A DNA stretch of 64,000 nucleotides from Azorinus chamasolen (Eukaryota; Mollusca; Bivalvia; Cardiida; Solecurtidae): positions 57,223,071 through 57,287,070 of the forward strand of contig OY755241.1 in assembly GCA_963576725.1 (NCBI GenBank), in the 5' to 3' direction. The position numbers were made by a program, and so were the translations under genes. The notes beneath the pieces are model-generated. The model ran no database searches, was not told the DNA's origin, and worked only from the letters and a program-made list of their open reading frames with translations. This document shows, piece after piece, positions 46,618-56,849 of the stretch (position 1 is its first letter; the number at the start of each line of letters is the position of its first letter).

Positions 46618-46958
46618 TTTAAACAACTGTGATTCAAAACTGAAGAAGGAACTCGGATAAAATTGAATCTATTGACGGACGGCGGATAACCTAATTCCAG
46701 AATATACCTTGTAACTTCAATGTTGGTGTATAAATGTCTCATGCTCAATAAAATCATATCATCACAAAAAACTCTTAGACGTACCAAAGGTGCACCCAAA
46801 CACATCAGGTTATCACAGGCAGTCGTAATCGTTAAAGGAATCGTTGGCGACCCAAAACGGACGACAACGGACCATGGGCACATTGTGTTACAGGTGAGTT
46901 AGAAAAACACCATGTGTCGATATTTCAAAATTTACATAACAATACTAACAATACTTCT

Positions 46959-48676
46959 GAAGAAATAATTCTTTTTCTGGTGCAATAGTGTCTTGCATAA
47001 CACTGACATAGACCCATTCGTTTATGTTGCACCCTTTAGTACTTTTATACAAATACTCGTTTAATTATTGAGTACACTAGCGATAAGTGGATCCAGTTTA
47101 TTTCGCTTAAATATGTTTTCACATGCAATTTAACACTGTATTTGCCATCGCGGTTGCTGTAGATTAGTCAGAGTGGGGATAAGTTTATCAACACCGTTTG
47201 TCTTTTAGGATGAGGGGGATAAGTGTGAGGTTGGGCGCCCCATAACTGGTTTAAACACCCTCACTGAGCGTTTTTCACTCTCTTCCCCTTTTGTTTGTGT
47301 TATGTTTTTGTGCGTCTAGATGTCTTTTGATAGACCTGTCCATTTACAATTTTGGCGTATCCTGCATGACTCATACGTGTACGTTTAGTATCTTTCACGA
47401 CACGTATTAGACCTTCTGTTTAGTTCAGTAGTATCGTGACAACCGAATTATATTGTCTTTAACACTATTTGCCATCGCGGTTGTTGTAGGTTAGTCAGTG
47501 TGGGGATAAGTTTATCAACACCGTTTGTCTTTTAGGATGAGGATGGAAAAGTGTGAGGTTGGGCGCACCATAACTGGTTTAAACACTCTCACTGATCGTT
47601 TTTTACTCTCTTCCCGTTTTGTTTGTGTTGTTTTTGTGCGTCTAGTTTTGTCTTATGATAGACCTGTCCATTTACAATTTTGGCGTATCCTGCATGACTC
47701 ATACGTGTACGTTTAGTATCTTTCACGACACGTATTAGACCTTCTGTTTAGTTTAGTAGTATCGTGACAACCGAATTATATTGCTCTTTAACAAATCATG
47801 CTTTTAGAAAATTATTTTCATTAAATCGAATGTATTTCTCAAAAAATGATTTCCAGAAAAAGATAGAATGCTTCGCAATTGAATTCTGCTTGGCTCTTAC
47901 TAAATCTTTTTTCATTACCTTTATCGCATTCTGTACCATTATATCCTGGCGCACACAGGCAGTCGTACCCATTTACCATATCAACACATGTACCTCCGTT
48001 CAGACAGGGAAATGTGTCGCATTCGTTGATGTCTAAATGAAGGAAAAAACAAACATTAACCTCGCAAAAATTGCAAACCGAAAAAGGGAAATAAATGTGT
48101 CCCTTAAAAAGGCAGCTTCTGATCTGGAACTGCACTATTTGTCGTGGTACATTTGTGACATTGGCGGTGAAAGGGTTAATAATACTCGCCTATTCGTGTT
48201 ACAATATTTTTTGCTCATATTATGTGAAAAAAAACGTTCAAAAGGTCAGAATCAGTAACTTCGGCGGGAAATGTCAGATAATTTTTTGAAATAAATTGCA
48301 ACTAAACAGGTACCTATGATAGACTAAACACCTACACACTTTAAACAACTGTGATTCAAAACTGAAGAAGGAACTCGGATAAAATTGAATCTATTGACGG
48401 ACGGCGGATAACCTAATTCCAGAATATACCTTGTAACTGTTGGTGTATAAATGTCTCATGCTCAATAAAATCATATCATCACAAAAAACTCTTAGACGTA
48501 CCAAAGGTGCACCCAAACACATCAGGTTATCACAGGCAGTCGTAATCGTTAAAGGAATCGTTGGCGACCCAAAACGGACGACAACGGACCATGGGCACAT
48601 TGTGTTACAGGTGAGTTAGAAAAACACCATGTGTCGATATTTCAAAATTTACATAACAATACTAACAATACTTCTG
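46959..48676. repeat. EGF-exon tandem unit 3, internally deleted
   Basis: Matches units 1 and 2, but the stretch from just after the EGF exon (aaataaatgt at 48098) to the foldback (cccttaaaaaggcagcttctg) is missing, a deletion of about 730 bp that removes both high-copy repeat copies. Two tail-derived blocks are present (near 47140 and 47465). It ends at 48676, where unique sequence begins. Confidence 0.9.
47919..48032 (-). CDS. Calcium-binding EGF-like exon, copy c
   Basis: 114 bases, phase 1 to 1, acceptor ttcatttag and donor gtaatg. Codes INECDTFPCLNGGTCVDMVN and GYDCLCAPGYNGTECDK with six cysteines. First of the three copies in transcript order, it follows the exon at 48886, whose donor leaves a G that completes the Asp of DINEC. 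Confidence 0.92.
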
Positions 48677-48885
48677 TTACACTTACAATTAATTACTTAC
48701 AATGAATCGCGTATGTATTCAAAGACTTACTATATCTGTTGGAAATTTGTTCAACGATCCAGCTTATGAATGTTTGAAAATATTTCATATATAGTACAGA
48801 AAACCGTTTAATTTAAACCAAAGGGATTAAGTTTTATAAGATTTGTACAATACATCTAACATTAAACGTATTTTGAGTTACTTAC

Positions 48886-49008
48886 CGATGTTACACGTTT
48901 TGCCTGTGTATCCTGGGGCACACACACAGGTGAAGCCTACCCCCATGCTTGTGCAGGAACCCCCATTACTACACGGAAAACTTGTGCATTCGTCGATACT
49001 TGACACAT
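48886..49008 (-). CDS. EGF-like exon 1
   Basis: 123 bases, acceptor tttactgcag, donor gtaagt, phase 1 to 1. Codes [20 protein letters not shown] and [17 protein letters not shown], with six cysteines and IDEC at the start of the calcium-binding type. It is distinct in sequence from the amplified EGF exons and lies outside the tandem units. The preceding exon (50478) leaves phase 1, as required. Confidence 0.94.
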
Positions 49009-49187
49009 CTGCAGTAAATATATTGATTACAAAATAATTGGGCCTGTGTCATCGGATTATTTCTAGATTTAATGTTATATTTCCTGGTCCTTCGGGATCA
49101 ATAGTCAATGCTTTTAGTTATGAAAATTGAATACTGCTCAAGCCTGTGTTAGTAGGCGTAATTTTGCTTTCGAAGGATATCACTATA

Positions 49188-49487
49188 GGTGATGGTGGTC
49201 TAGTGGTAACACGCTTGACTGTCAGTCCGGAGGTCCGGGGTTCATATCCCGGTCCCTCTCGGAAATTTCAGAGACGCTTTTCCGTGTCTCCCACCCGTAC
49301 ATCCTCTCCACCCTGGTGTTAAAATGGGTACCTGTGAGGGTCACTCGCCGGTACTGCGGCTGCATGATTGCGCCATGTGTTAGCAGTGCTCAATATTGTA
49401 GGCCAATGACTCAATGACCAGCGGAGTTAATGTACAGTCGTCTGAGCGGTCATTCGGACAGAAAGTAGACTATAACTAGGTACTTTA
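49188..49487 (+). mobile_element. tRNA-derived SINE, about 300 bp
   Basis: The head ggtgatggtggtctagtggtaacacgcttgactgtcagtccgg contains an A box (tggtctagtgg), and gtccggggttcatatcccgg holds the B box. The body follows with gagacgcttttccgtgtctcccacccgtac and ccggtactgcggctgcatgattgcgcc. It has inserted into a copy of the high-copy repeat (49063-49187). The tRNA-like part does not fold as a complete tRNA, so it is a SINE and not a tRNA gene. Confidence 0.8.
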
Positions 49488-50477
49488 CTTTTTTATATCA
49501 ATATCGGTATTTGCAAAGGGCGTAAAATGCAAACTTACAACCAACAGTACAACTGTACAATGTTTGGCACTCTTAATTCTGAAATTAGGGGATCCTTTAA
49601 AAGCAGAAACAACACGTGAAACGAGAAAATTGCAGACGCGGTGCTATTGAGTCTGCTCATGAGCAGTTATTTCAATTGCAACACTACTGACTACAACCCA
49701 GCAACGGCTTAGTGGTATTCAGTTTCATCACTAAATAGTTGAAATTGTGATTTAGAAGGACCGCATCATATGACAACACTGGGAATTGAAGTTTGGATTG
49801 CGTCTACTGGACACCCATGCTCCTGCATTGACCCTGACCTAGTGGCAGGTATTGAACGTTGCATCTCGTCTACCTATTATTATCATTTGTGTAATATTGT
49901 TTTGAAAATCCACGAAACAAAGTTGTGACCCAGACACGAAATAACACGTTTCAACCATACGTACCCCCTGATAGCGACAATACCATCAGTGTTTGCCATT
50001 GTCATACTCGCTATCTTCATGTAACAAGCATTTACATCTGTATGATTATCAGACTGGCTGTCATTTTCTAATCTGCACAACTAGTTAGCAATTAACCGTA
50101 CGCATTTCAATGAAGAACGATATTGGAAAGCATATGGAAATGGATAATCAATCTAAAAACTGGGTGAATGGATATAATAAATTATTTGTATTTAGCTTCG
50201 AAAACTGAAACGCTGGACAAATACTATCCCGATATCCTCAACCAGGCATGCTTTTGCAAACAGTTCAGATCCATATTAGTCATTGGGTATCTCGTCTCTC
50301 ATTAGGATCGAATCTGTTAGGTCAATAAGTAACCAACAATTTGACGGATACTGAAGTATTCAAAAGTGCACCAGATCCAGATTTCAGACAGACATGTATT
50401 TACAGCCAGGTGATGGTTACTTGGAAACCCAACTTATCCTTACTGAATTGGAACGGAAACTTGAAACAATAACTCAC
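49488..50477. other. Intron between Ly6-like and EGF exons
   Basis: 49585-49760 is an inverted, diverged copy of the high-copy repeat. 50258-50320 is a foldback (ttttgcaaacagttcagatcc ... ctcattaggatcgaatctgtt). A Ly6-like frame at 49964-50077 (minus) is described among the rejected items. Confidence 0.5.
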
Positions 50478-50622
50478 AAGAGGTGCACGCCACATTACAA
50501 AGGTCTTTGTTGCAACAACGTTGACAATTTCCGGGAATCAAGTCATCCTCAGGTTCAGTGACATTTAAATGTACTAGTCTTTTCCCAACGATCATATGGC
50601 CATGATGATGAAGATCACATTC
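50478..50622 (-). CDS. Ly6/uPAR-like domain, last exon
   Basis: 145 bases, acceptor ttatttccaag, donor gtgagt. Phase 0 at entry and 1 at exit. Codes ECDLHHHGHMIVGKRLVHLN, then PGNCQRCCNKDLCNVACTS. The ending C-x2-CC-x4-CN is the signature of the last finger of Ly6/uPAR three-finger domains, and a second exon with the same ending lies at 62672. The phase 1 exit joins EGF exon 1. The domain is usually an extracellular binding module. Weak point: the acceptor is AAG-type with a modest pyrimidine tract. Confidence 0.72.
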
Positions 50623-50689
50623 CTTGGAAATAATGCAATATATGAAGTTTGTTTACCCTTTACATCGTGAAGATTCATGCAAAAAATAA

Positions 50690-51180
50690 TGGCATAAGGT
50701 GATTTTTTATAAGGGCATATGTAGAATCAGGTCTATAGTATGCCATAAGTAAACGCAGTAGACCCTGTTTAAACGGCTCCGATAGGACCCGTTTGACCTG
50801 GGTCTCTTCTGTTTGCAAATGCGCTAAAAGGCATCAATATCAGGCACATTATTAAAATCAAATTGTTTTCTAACTGCTTCTTCACGTACTAATAACTGGT
50901 TATAGTAAATATATTCTGACAATGGTTGATCCTTCGAAAGCAAAAGTAGAAATGCAAAAAGAGAAAATTGCAGACTCGGTTTTATTGAGTCTGTTCATGA
51001 GTAGTAATTAAAAGTGCAACACTACTCACGCCCCTAGCATCGGCGTAAGCAGTATTCAATTTTCAAAACTAATAACATCAAAACTAATGATCCCGAAGGA
51101 CCGGAAAATATAATGCTGAGAATGAAATACGGGGCGACTTTTTACGGCCGCCACACAAGAACTTAACACCTGCTGTTGTG
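50690..51180. repeat. Foldback and inverted high-copy repeat
   Basis: 50745-50815 is a foldback copy (agtaaacgcagtagaccctg ... acctgggtctcttctgtttgc). 50912-51180 is a full inverted copy of the repeat at 40515 (tctgacaatggttgatccttcgaaag ... aaatgaaatacggggcgac). Confidence 0.7.
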
Positions 51181-51379
51181 AAGTACATATATAAGTTCTT
51201 CTAAACCGACAACCAACAAATTGCCTACATTTGGGGCGTAGAGGCTGTTAGTAGCTAAATCCAATACCAACGTTATTTAGAAAGCAGCCATTTGCTTTAA
51301 ATGCATCATATTATGTAAAATTCATTTCACAAATGGTTAACAAGTCAACCATGTTCCAGTAAACCAGAGATGCTTGTAA

Positions 51380-52290
51380 AAGATGTATACCCTCAAGCCC
51401 CCTGACATTTGACCTAGCAATCTCAAAAACTAGTGGTCATCTAGTGGTTATGAATAATCACCACAGCAAGTTTGAAGATCATAAGCGAAACCATTTAACA
51501 GTTATTGATCGGAAACCATTCCATCAGTTAAGGTCATGGTAACCTTGACATTTGACCTTGTGAGCTAAAAACAATAGGGGTCATCTAGCGGTCATGACCA
51601 ACCACCACAGCAAGTTTGAAAATCCTAAGTCATGGTGACCTTGAACTTTGACCTCCAGAACGATAGGGGTCATCTAGTGGTGATGACCAACCACCACAGC
51701 AAGTTTAAAATCCTAAGCCAAACCATTGAGCAGGTATTGATCGGAGACCACTTCAGTTAAGTTCATTGTTACTTTCACATTTGACCTTGTGACCTCAAAA
51801 ACAAAAGGAGGCATCTAGTTGTCATGACCAATCACAAGTTTGAAGATCCTAAGCCAAACCCTTGAGCAGTTATTGATCAGAGACCACTTCAGTTAAGGTC
51901 ATGGCGACCTTGACATTTGACCTAAAACAATAGGGTCATCTAGTGGTCGTGACCAACCACAACAGCAACTTTGAAGTTCTAAAGCTAAACTTGAGCACTT
52001 ATTGATCGGAAATCATTTCACCAGTTAAGGCCATGGTGACCTTGACCCAGTGACCTAAGAAACGATAGGGATCATCTAGTGGTCATTACCAACTACCACA
52101 GCAAGTTTGAAGATCCTAAGCCAAACCCTTGATCGGAAACCATTTCACCAGTTATGGTTATGGTGACATTGATCTTTGACCTAGTGACCTAAAAACAATA
52201 GGGGTCATCTAGTAGTCACGGCCAACCACCATCGCAAGTTTGAAGGTTCTAGGCCAAACCGTTTATTAGTTATTGATCGGAAACCGTTCG
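51380..52290 (+). repeat. Tandem array, period about 140-150 bp, about seven units
   Basis: Units hold acaataggggtcatctagtggtcatgaccaaccaccacagcaagtttgaagatcctaagccaaacc, ttattgatcggaaaccatttcaccagttaaggtcatggtgacc and ttgacatttgacctt in order. gtcatctagtgg occurs near 51437, 51668, 51935 and 52072, with variants between. The closing tggtgaccttgacatttgacct is related to the end of the unit at 30100-32060. Confidence 0.85.
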
Positions 52291-52608
52291 ATCTACCGAC
52301 CGACATGTGCAAAGCAATATACCCCCATTTTTCAAAAGTGGGATGTAATAATGATTATAATACATCGCTTGCTATTTTTCATTGCCCGACTGTTTATACG
52401 TTCTGTCATTTTATCGCTTTATAGGTTTTCAGCTGGCAGCACATCAGTATCATTTACTTGATAAAACATTAATTATTATATTGGTACTCGTGGCTATTAG
52501 ATGGAAATAAAGATACAAATGTGTCGATTAGTTTGAAATCAATATACAAATCTCAGCTCATCCATATACATTATGTACTATTTAGAACAAAAAAAAGACT
52601 TTGCTTAC
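52291..52608. other. Intron, nothing recognised
   Basis: Between the array and the next exon candidate I find no repeat or exon. The plus-strand frames are AT-rich and have no features. Confidence 0.4.
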
Positions 52609-52677
52609 GTGTTTTTGGATACATCCCGAGGTGTAGAGGACGTCTGAGAAGCTATGTTTCTCTGAAATACCACATAC
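52609..52677 (-). CDS. Ly6/uPAR-like domain, middle exon (candidate)
   Basis: 69 bases between acceptor gtttccaacaacag and donor gtaagc, phase 0 to 0. Codes VCGISEKHSFSDVLYTSGC and then IQKH. The spacing of the two cysteines with YTSGC matches the middle finger of Ly6 domains (C ... Y.xGC), and the phase 0 exit joins the exon at 50478 correctly. The problem is upstream: the start exon at 60436 leaves phase 1, so either an unseen exon lies between or one boundary is wrong. Short length lowers certainty. Confidence 0.55.
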
Positions 52678-54742
52678 CTGTTGTTGGAAACGCAAAGTAT
52701 AATTATGAGCATAAGCATAATAGGGGAGTGACGTAACGTTATTTGATGCAAGCAACACACATCCCATTGCCTTTGGGACATGAATTTAACATCTACTGGA
52801 ATATTATCATATTAAGTAGTACAGGATTTAAGGATATAAAGTTTGAGAGTAGTTTTAGAGAGGCCTTCAATCGTTCTCATCTTTCTGCGGTAGCCCAACT
52901 ATATTGTCCTATTGACAGTTGGAATGTTTATTTTAAAAATTCTGACAACTACTAGACGAAATCAATCCACTTATCCGAGGACAGAGCGTCAGCTCAGGAA
53001 TATTAATGTGTCGATTTAACACTTTCACAGCCGATGTTGCAAGAATGCATTACGACAAATAAAGCAGTCCAAGATCAGGATTTTCACTTTTTGGCTCATT
53101 TTCTATATCTGTACTTTATTCCTTTAAGTTCTACATCTATTTATTTTATTTCCTTATTTTACCGAATGATTTAATAAAATTGGACTGCTGACGACAGTTA
53201 GAAATTTGGCGCCGAAAGGCATTATAGACAAGTTTTGAACAAATAACTGGTCGGCTCTGAACCATTTTTGATATCGTATACTTTGCCATGACAGGTGGTT
53301 ACATCATGCTATCAGTGTCAAAGTGAGGCCATGCATGTTTCAAATATATAACACTCTACATGTAACTGAGGTACTTTTGGACATTAGTGAGTAGTGTTGC
53401 ACTTTAAATTACTACTCATGAACAGATTCAATAAAACCGAGTCTACAATTTTCTCTTTTCGCACTGTTACTTTTGCTTTCGAAGGATCTCCCAGAATATT
53501 TCACTTTTAATTCGTAATAAAGACTCAAAATAAATCTTGGATATTTAACCTTTATAATTACAAAATGGTTTTAAATATAAAAGTAGTCTGAAACGGTCAG
53601 ACTACGGTCAATCTTGAATATGAAACAGTTACTTCAAATAGCAAAAAGTAGTTAATGATTTGAGTGTGTGTGTTGGGTTTACTGAACTGCGATCATTCGA
53701 TCGCTTATTTAGCAGGAAACTACGCACTGAACACGATTTTGTTGAGAAAACATTAAACTTAACATCATGTCAGAAGAACAGCGATTTGATTTCCTTGCTA
53801 TGGATGGTTATTTTGCCTTCATTAGTTCTGGCAATTATATATATTATACGAATTACAGTTTCTAATATGATTCTGTCTTGCATTGCTTTAATTGTTCTGT
53901 CACATATCTAATGAAACGAGTGTATACGGGAAAAGGTAGTGACGTATTTTCGTTTAGAAAAAACATCATGAAGTATTGTTTTAACAAAGGTAAACCGGTG
54001 TAAAATTGGAGACTTTTCACTGATTTTCAATAAGCAGGTCCATGCTGTGTTCCAAATATCTGAATTATTATTAGCTGGAAATTTATAGATTTTACCCATG
54101 AATTAAGCTGGTTTTGACAACATTATGCACAAAATAATCACCTGCATCATATTTGAATGGTTCAAAATTCAAATTAACCATTCAAATTTCACATTCAATT
54201 TCACTGTCGCCACAGTAACTATTTCATAATAAAAACTACAACTGTTGCATGGAGAAGGCTTGACACACGTATTTTGCATTTCACAACGCTTGCATAAAAT
54301 AGGTTCATCCAATTAAGTATCTGATTTGGAGCCATCATGTTTTTGTCAAGATACACACTCATTTATTTGTGTGTCACCAGAAACTACGTTTCTTTAAACC
54401 TTTGTTCTCGACAATATCAGTAGTCCACATATTAGAGCATAGTGATCAATCTAGTAATGTTTAAACAAAACCAAGGTGAGTGCTTGGTGGTAAATATTTT
54501 TATGACACACTTGCCGTAACTAACTGCACACGCCGGATATCTGTCCAACTCTAAAGTATGTCACTCCTTTACGGAAGTAATACAACAAAACTTTCGTGAC
54601 ACTTAATCTAAAAATAACCGTATATGAATGACACAGGTTTGCCATTTCAATAGATGTATATACAGATCAGCAGCTTGTATGGTTATTCGTGTGCCGATCC
54701 GCGGTAACAAATTGAAAATTTTAAAAGAAAAACCTACTGTTA
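52678..54742. other. Intron sequence
   Basis: 53385-53500 is a copy of the high-copy repeat (gtagtgttgcactttaaattactactcatgaac ... aaggatctccc). Near 53655 is ttgagtgtgtgtgttgggtttactg, a drifted SINE end. 54410 (tttaaacctttgttctcgac) and 54590 (aaactttcgtgacac) are variants of the AAACCTTCGTTAC motif seen around the gene at 57.8-60.2 kb. No exon was recognised. Confidence 0.45.
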
Positions 54743-54928
54743 GGTAGTTCGCGCTGTTGCTCGGCAAAAATCGAAGTTTATCCAATTATTATCATATTTG
54801 GTCCAGGTATACAGAAAGTTACCGCCAACACGACTACGACGTTCATTTTAAATTTGACGTCGGTTGCTTAGCAATACATGACGTCAAAAGCGCCCTCTGG
54901 TGTCATCTAAGCAATTCAGATGTGCTTG
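54743..54928 (+). repeat. Left arm of a 185-bp inverted repeat with X-box and CRE-like sites
   Basis: ggtagttcgcgctgttgctcggcaaaaatcgaag, acgttcattttaaatttgacgtcggttgc and cttagcaatacatgacgtcaaaagcgccctctggtgtc are found inverted and about 93 percent identical by eye at 57506-57688. The element contains gttgcttagcaa, an RFX-type X-box, 5 bases before TGACGTCA, the full CRE. It ends in agcgccctctggtg, CTCF-like in its GCCCTCTGGTG part. Confidence 0.75.
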
Positions 54929-55295
54929 CGTATTTCTTTATTTATTTACAAATGCCGTTGCGTATTTCAATGATTCGAAAACTGTTTTGAAGAAGAAGAA
55001 TAGTTCTTCAATATGATATGCGATATATGTTTTACAAGCATAACACTTTTGTTACGCCGGGAGTTGAAATTTGGGAAACCCATTTTACCGTATTCTGATA
55101 TTGAAATGTTTTCTCCATTGTCGTGGAATTCCAAAAACACTAGACGGTGAAAGTTCATAAAAAATTATATGTCATACTCTGTTCATTTCTTAACAGGAAC
55201 AGGTAAAAAATCAATACCTATTCGAGTTCATTTTTTCGCTACGAGTGATTTTGCTAGGTCATCTCGTCATCATACTCGACGTCAAGGCGACGTTG

Positions 55296-55299
<4 letters not shown>

Positions 55300-55338
<39 letters not shown>
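55300..55338. repeat. (TA)n microsatellite
   Basis: About 19 uninterrupted TA repeats. Confidence 0.95.
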
Positions 55339-55342
<4 letters not shown>

Positions 55343-55659
55343 TGTTCCAGATCTTATTTATATTTTATATGTTCATTACTCTTCTTATTACACTAATTAT
55401 TCATGGAATTATCAGTATGACTTCTTGTTGTAGTTTTAATATTCCTGAAAACTAATTGTCTTTCATCGGAAAAAAACTTTTTTCTTCTATTAATAACAAA
55501 TAGAGCAAACCCATATCAGACACTTCATGCAGGAGTTTCTGATTAGGGACTTCTCGTTTTGTGTAAGAATATATTTTAGAAAAGAGTACTGTACACATAT
55601 AATTAATACACTATTATTAAATATGCCTTTTTAATATGCTCTTTATTTGTTTCGAGTTG

Positions 55660-55760
55660 TCATATTGTATGAAATGTACTTATTTTGAGGGCCTCGGGGT
55701 AGTCTTTTGACTAACCGAGCTACCCTCGTAAAATAAAGTGTTTCATTCATTCATTGACAC
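55660..55760 (+). mobile_element. LINE 3' tail with (CATT)n end, copy 1
   Basis: atgaaatgtacttattttgagggcctcggggtag ... ctaaccgagctaccctcgtaaaataaagtgtttcattcattcattg. The same end appears at 55960-56100 and 56590-56715 with different microsatellite lengths. The constant 3' end and ragged 5' end are typical of target-primed, 5'-truncated retrotransposon copies. Confidence 0.7.
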
Positions 55761-55959
55761 AGGGCGTAAATGGAACGGATCCATGTAGGAAACGTTCCAC
55801 AGAAGTTTCTCGCTTGGTTCAGTTCTATTTGAAACTTTGTTTATGTAGTTTGTATAATTATGCTGATTTCATTTTGCGTTATTGAAATGGTTTAGCGTAA
55901 TATCTGCATTGGACACATTGTGTATTATGATCTGTGATTGTTATTTTTGCATATAAATG

Positions 55960-56100
55960 TGTGAAATGTACTGATTAACAAGGCCTCGGAGTAACTAATG
56001 AGCTACCCTCATTAAATGAAGTATTTTAGCATGCATTCATTAATTTAGATTAATTGGGTTACTCTCAAGCCTTTCATTCATTCATTCATTCAATTCGTCA
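55960..56100 (+). mobile_element. LINE 3' tail with (CATT)n end, copy 2
   Basis: gtgtgaaatgtactgattaacaaggcctcggagtaac ... gagctaccctcattaaatgaagtatttt, followed by gcattcattaa and, at 56075-56095, ttcattcattcattcaattc. Homologous to copies 1 and 3 but with a tail that is interrupted. Confidence 0.6.
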
Positions 56101-56559
56101 TAAACCTTGTGCATATAGTTTGGATCCAGATGATACGTTGAATAACTCAACGTTTCACCAGGTTAAAATTAAGCAAGTAAAATTAAGCAAAAATATATTT
56201 TCGTATAATAGTATTGACAGCGTGGGTAAATGACGTCACAAATATGTAGTTTAATAGCGCGTGCATTCATCCACCTGAATCGGAGTCAAATGGCATTTAT
56301 GCATTTCATTTGTGCAACAGTTAAGCTAAATCCAGCTTTATATTAACTATTTGGATGCTAGTGGCAAATTAAAACTTTGATAACAGATTGGATCTAGATA
56401 AGACACCAAGATACTCGACGTTTTATAAGGATCCACATGCGTGTCCTTGTAGAAAAGATCTACAAATTGAAGCAGACAACAATTTTTATTTATACAGACA
56501 CATCACTACTTAGCGAGCAATGAATTTATATCTGAACATTGATTTCTTGTGCGTATATA

Positions 56560-56715
56560 TATCTGTGATTTACTGTTGTGTATTTTGTATTAAATGCTGT
56601 TGTTTCAGGGCCTCAAGGTAGATTAGTCATTATGACTAATTGAGCTACCCTCATTAAATAAAGCATTTCATTCGTTAATTCATTCACTACATTCATTCAT
56701 TCATTCATTCATTTT
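56560..56715 (+). mobile_element. LINE 3' tail with (CATT)n end, copy 3
   Basis: tttgtattaaatgctgttgtttcagggcctcaagg ... gactaattgagctaccctcattaaataaagcatttcattcg followed by (attc)n. The best preserved of the three copies, which lie within 1.1 kb in the same orientation. Confidence 0.7.
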
Positions 56716-56849
56716 TCCGTGAGAAGATATGACTGGATTTAAAAGAATAAGAGTTAGATCTAAAACAATAAATAAACAAATCTGCTTTGAAAATACATAA
56801 GAAAATAAATACAATCAATCGATACGGTGTCAAATGTTTTACTGCCAAA

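Larger units (their letters stand above)
41656..46958. repeat. EGF-exon tandem unit 2, with LINE insertion
   Basis: Same content as unit 1 but with four tail-derived blocks (starting near 41830, 42165, 42490 and 42820) instead of two. The EGF exon is at 43284-43397. At 44446 the sequence is interrupted by a LINE that ends at 46617, after which the unit resumes with aaacaactgtgattcaaaactg and runs to 46958. Without the insertion the unit is about 3.1 kb. Confidence 0.9.

Noticed and set aside
49188..49262. tRNA gene (Asp-like GTC anticodon region)
   Set aside because: A and B boxes are present but the acceptor and anticodon stems do not pair properly and a SINE body follows.
49964..50077. Ly6-like frame on the minus strand with DVNACYMKIAS and a GTACGT donor
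   Set aside because: It looks like a middle finger, but its acceptor gives phase 2, while the exon before it (50478) and EGF exon 1 after it are both phase 1 and join directly. It would break the frame.
55300..55338. (TA)n as a replication origin or unwinding element
   Set aside because: A simple microsatellite is the sufficient explanation and nothing else supports an origin.
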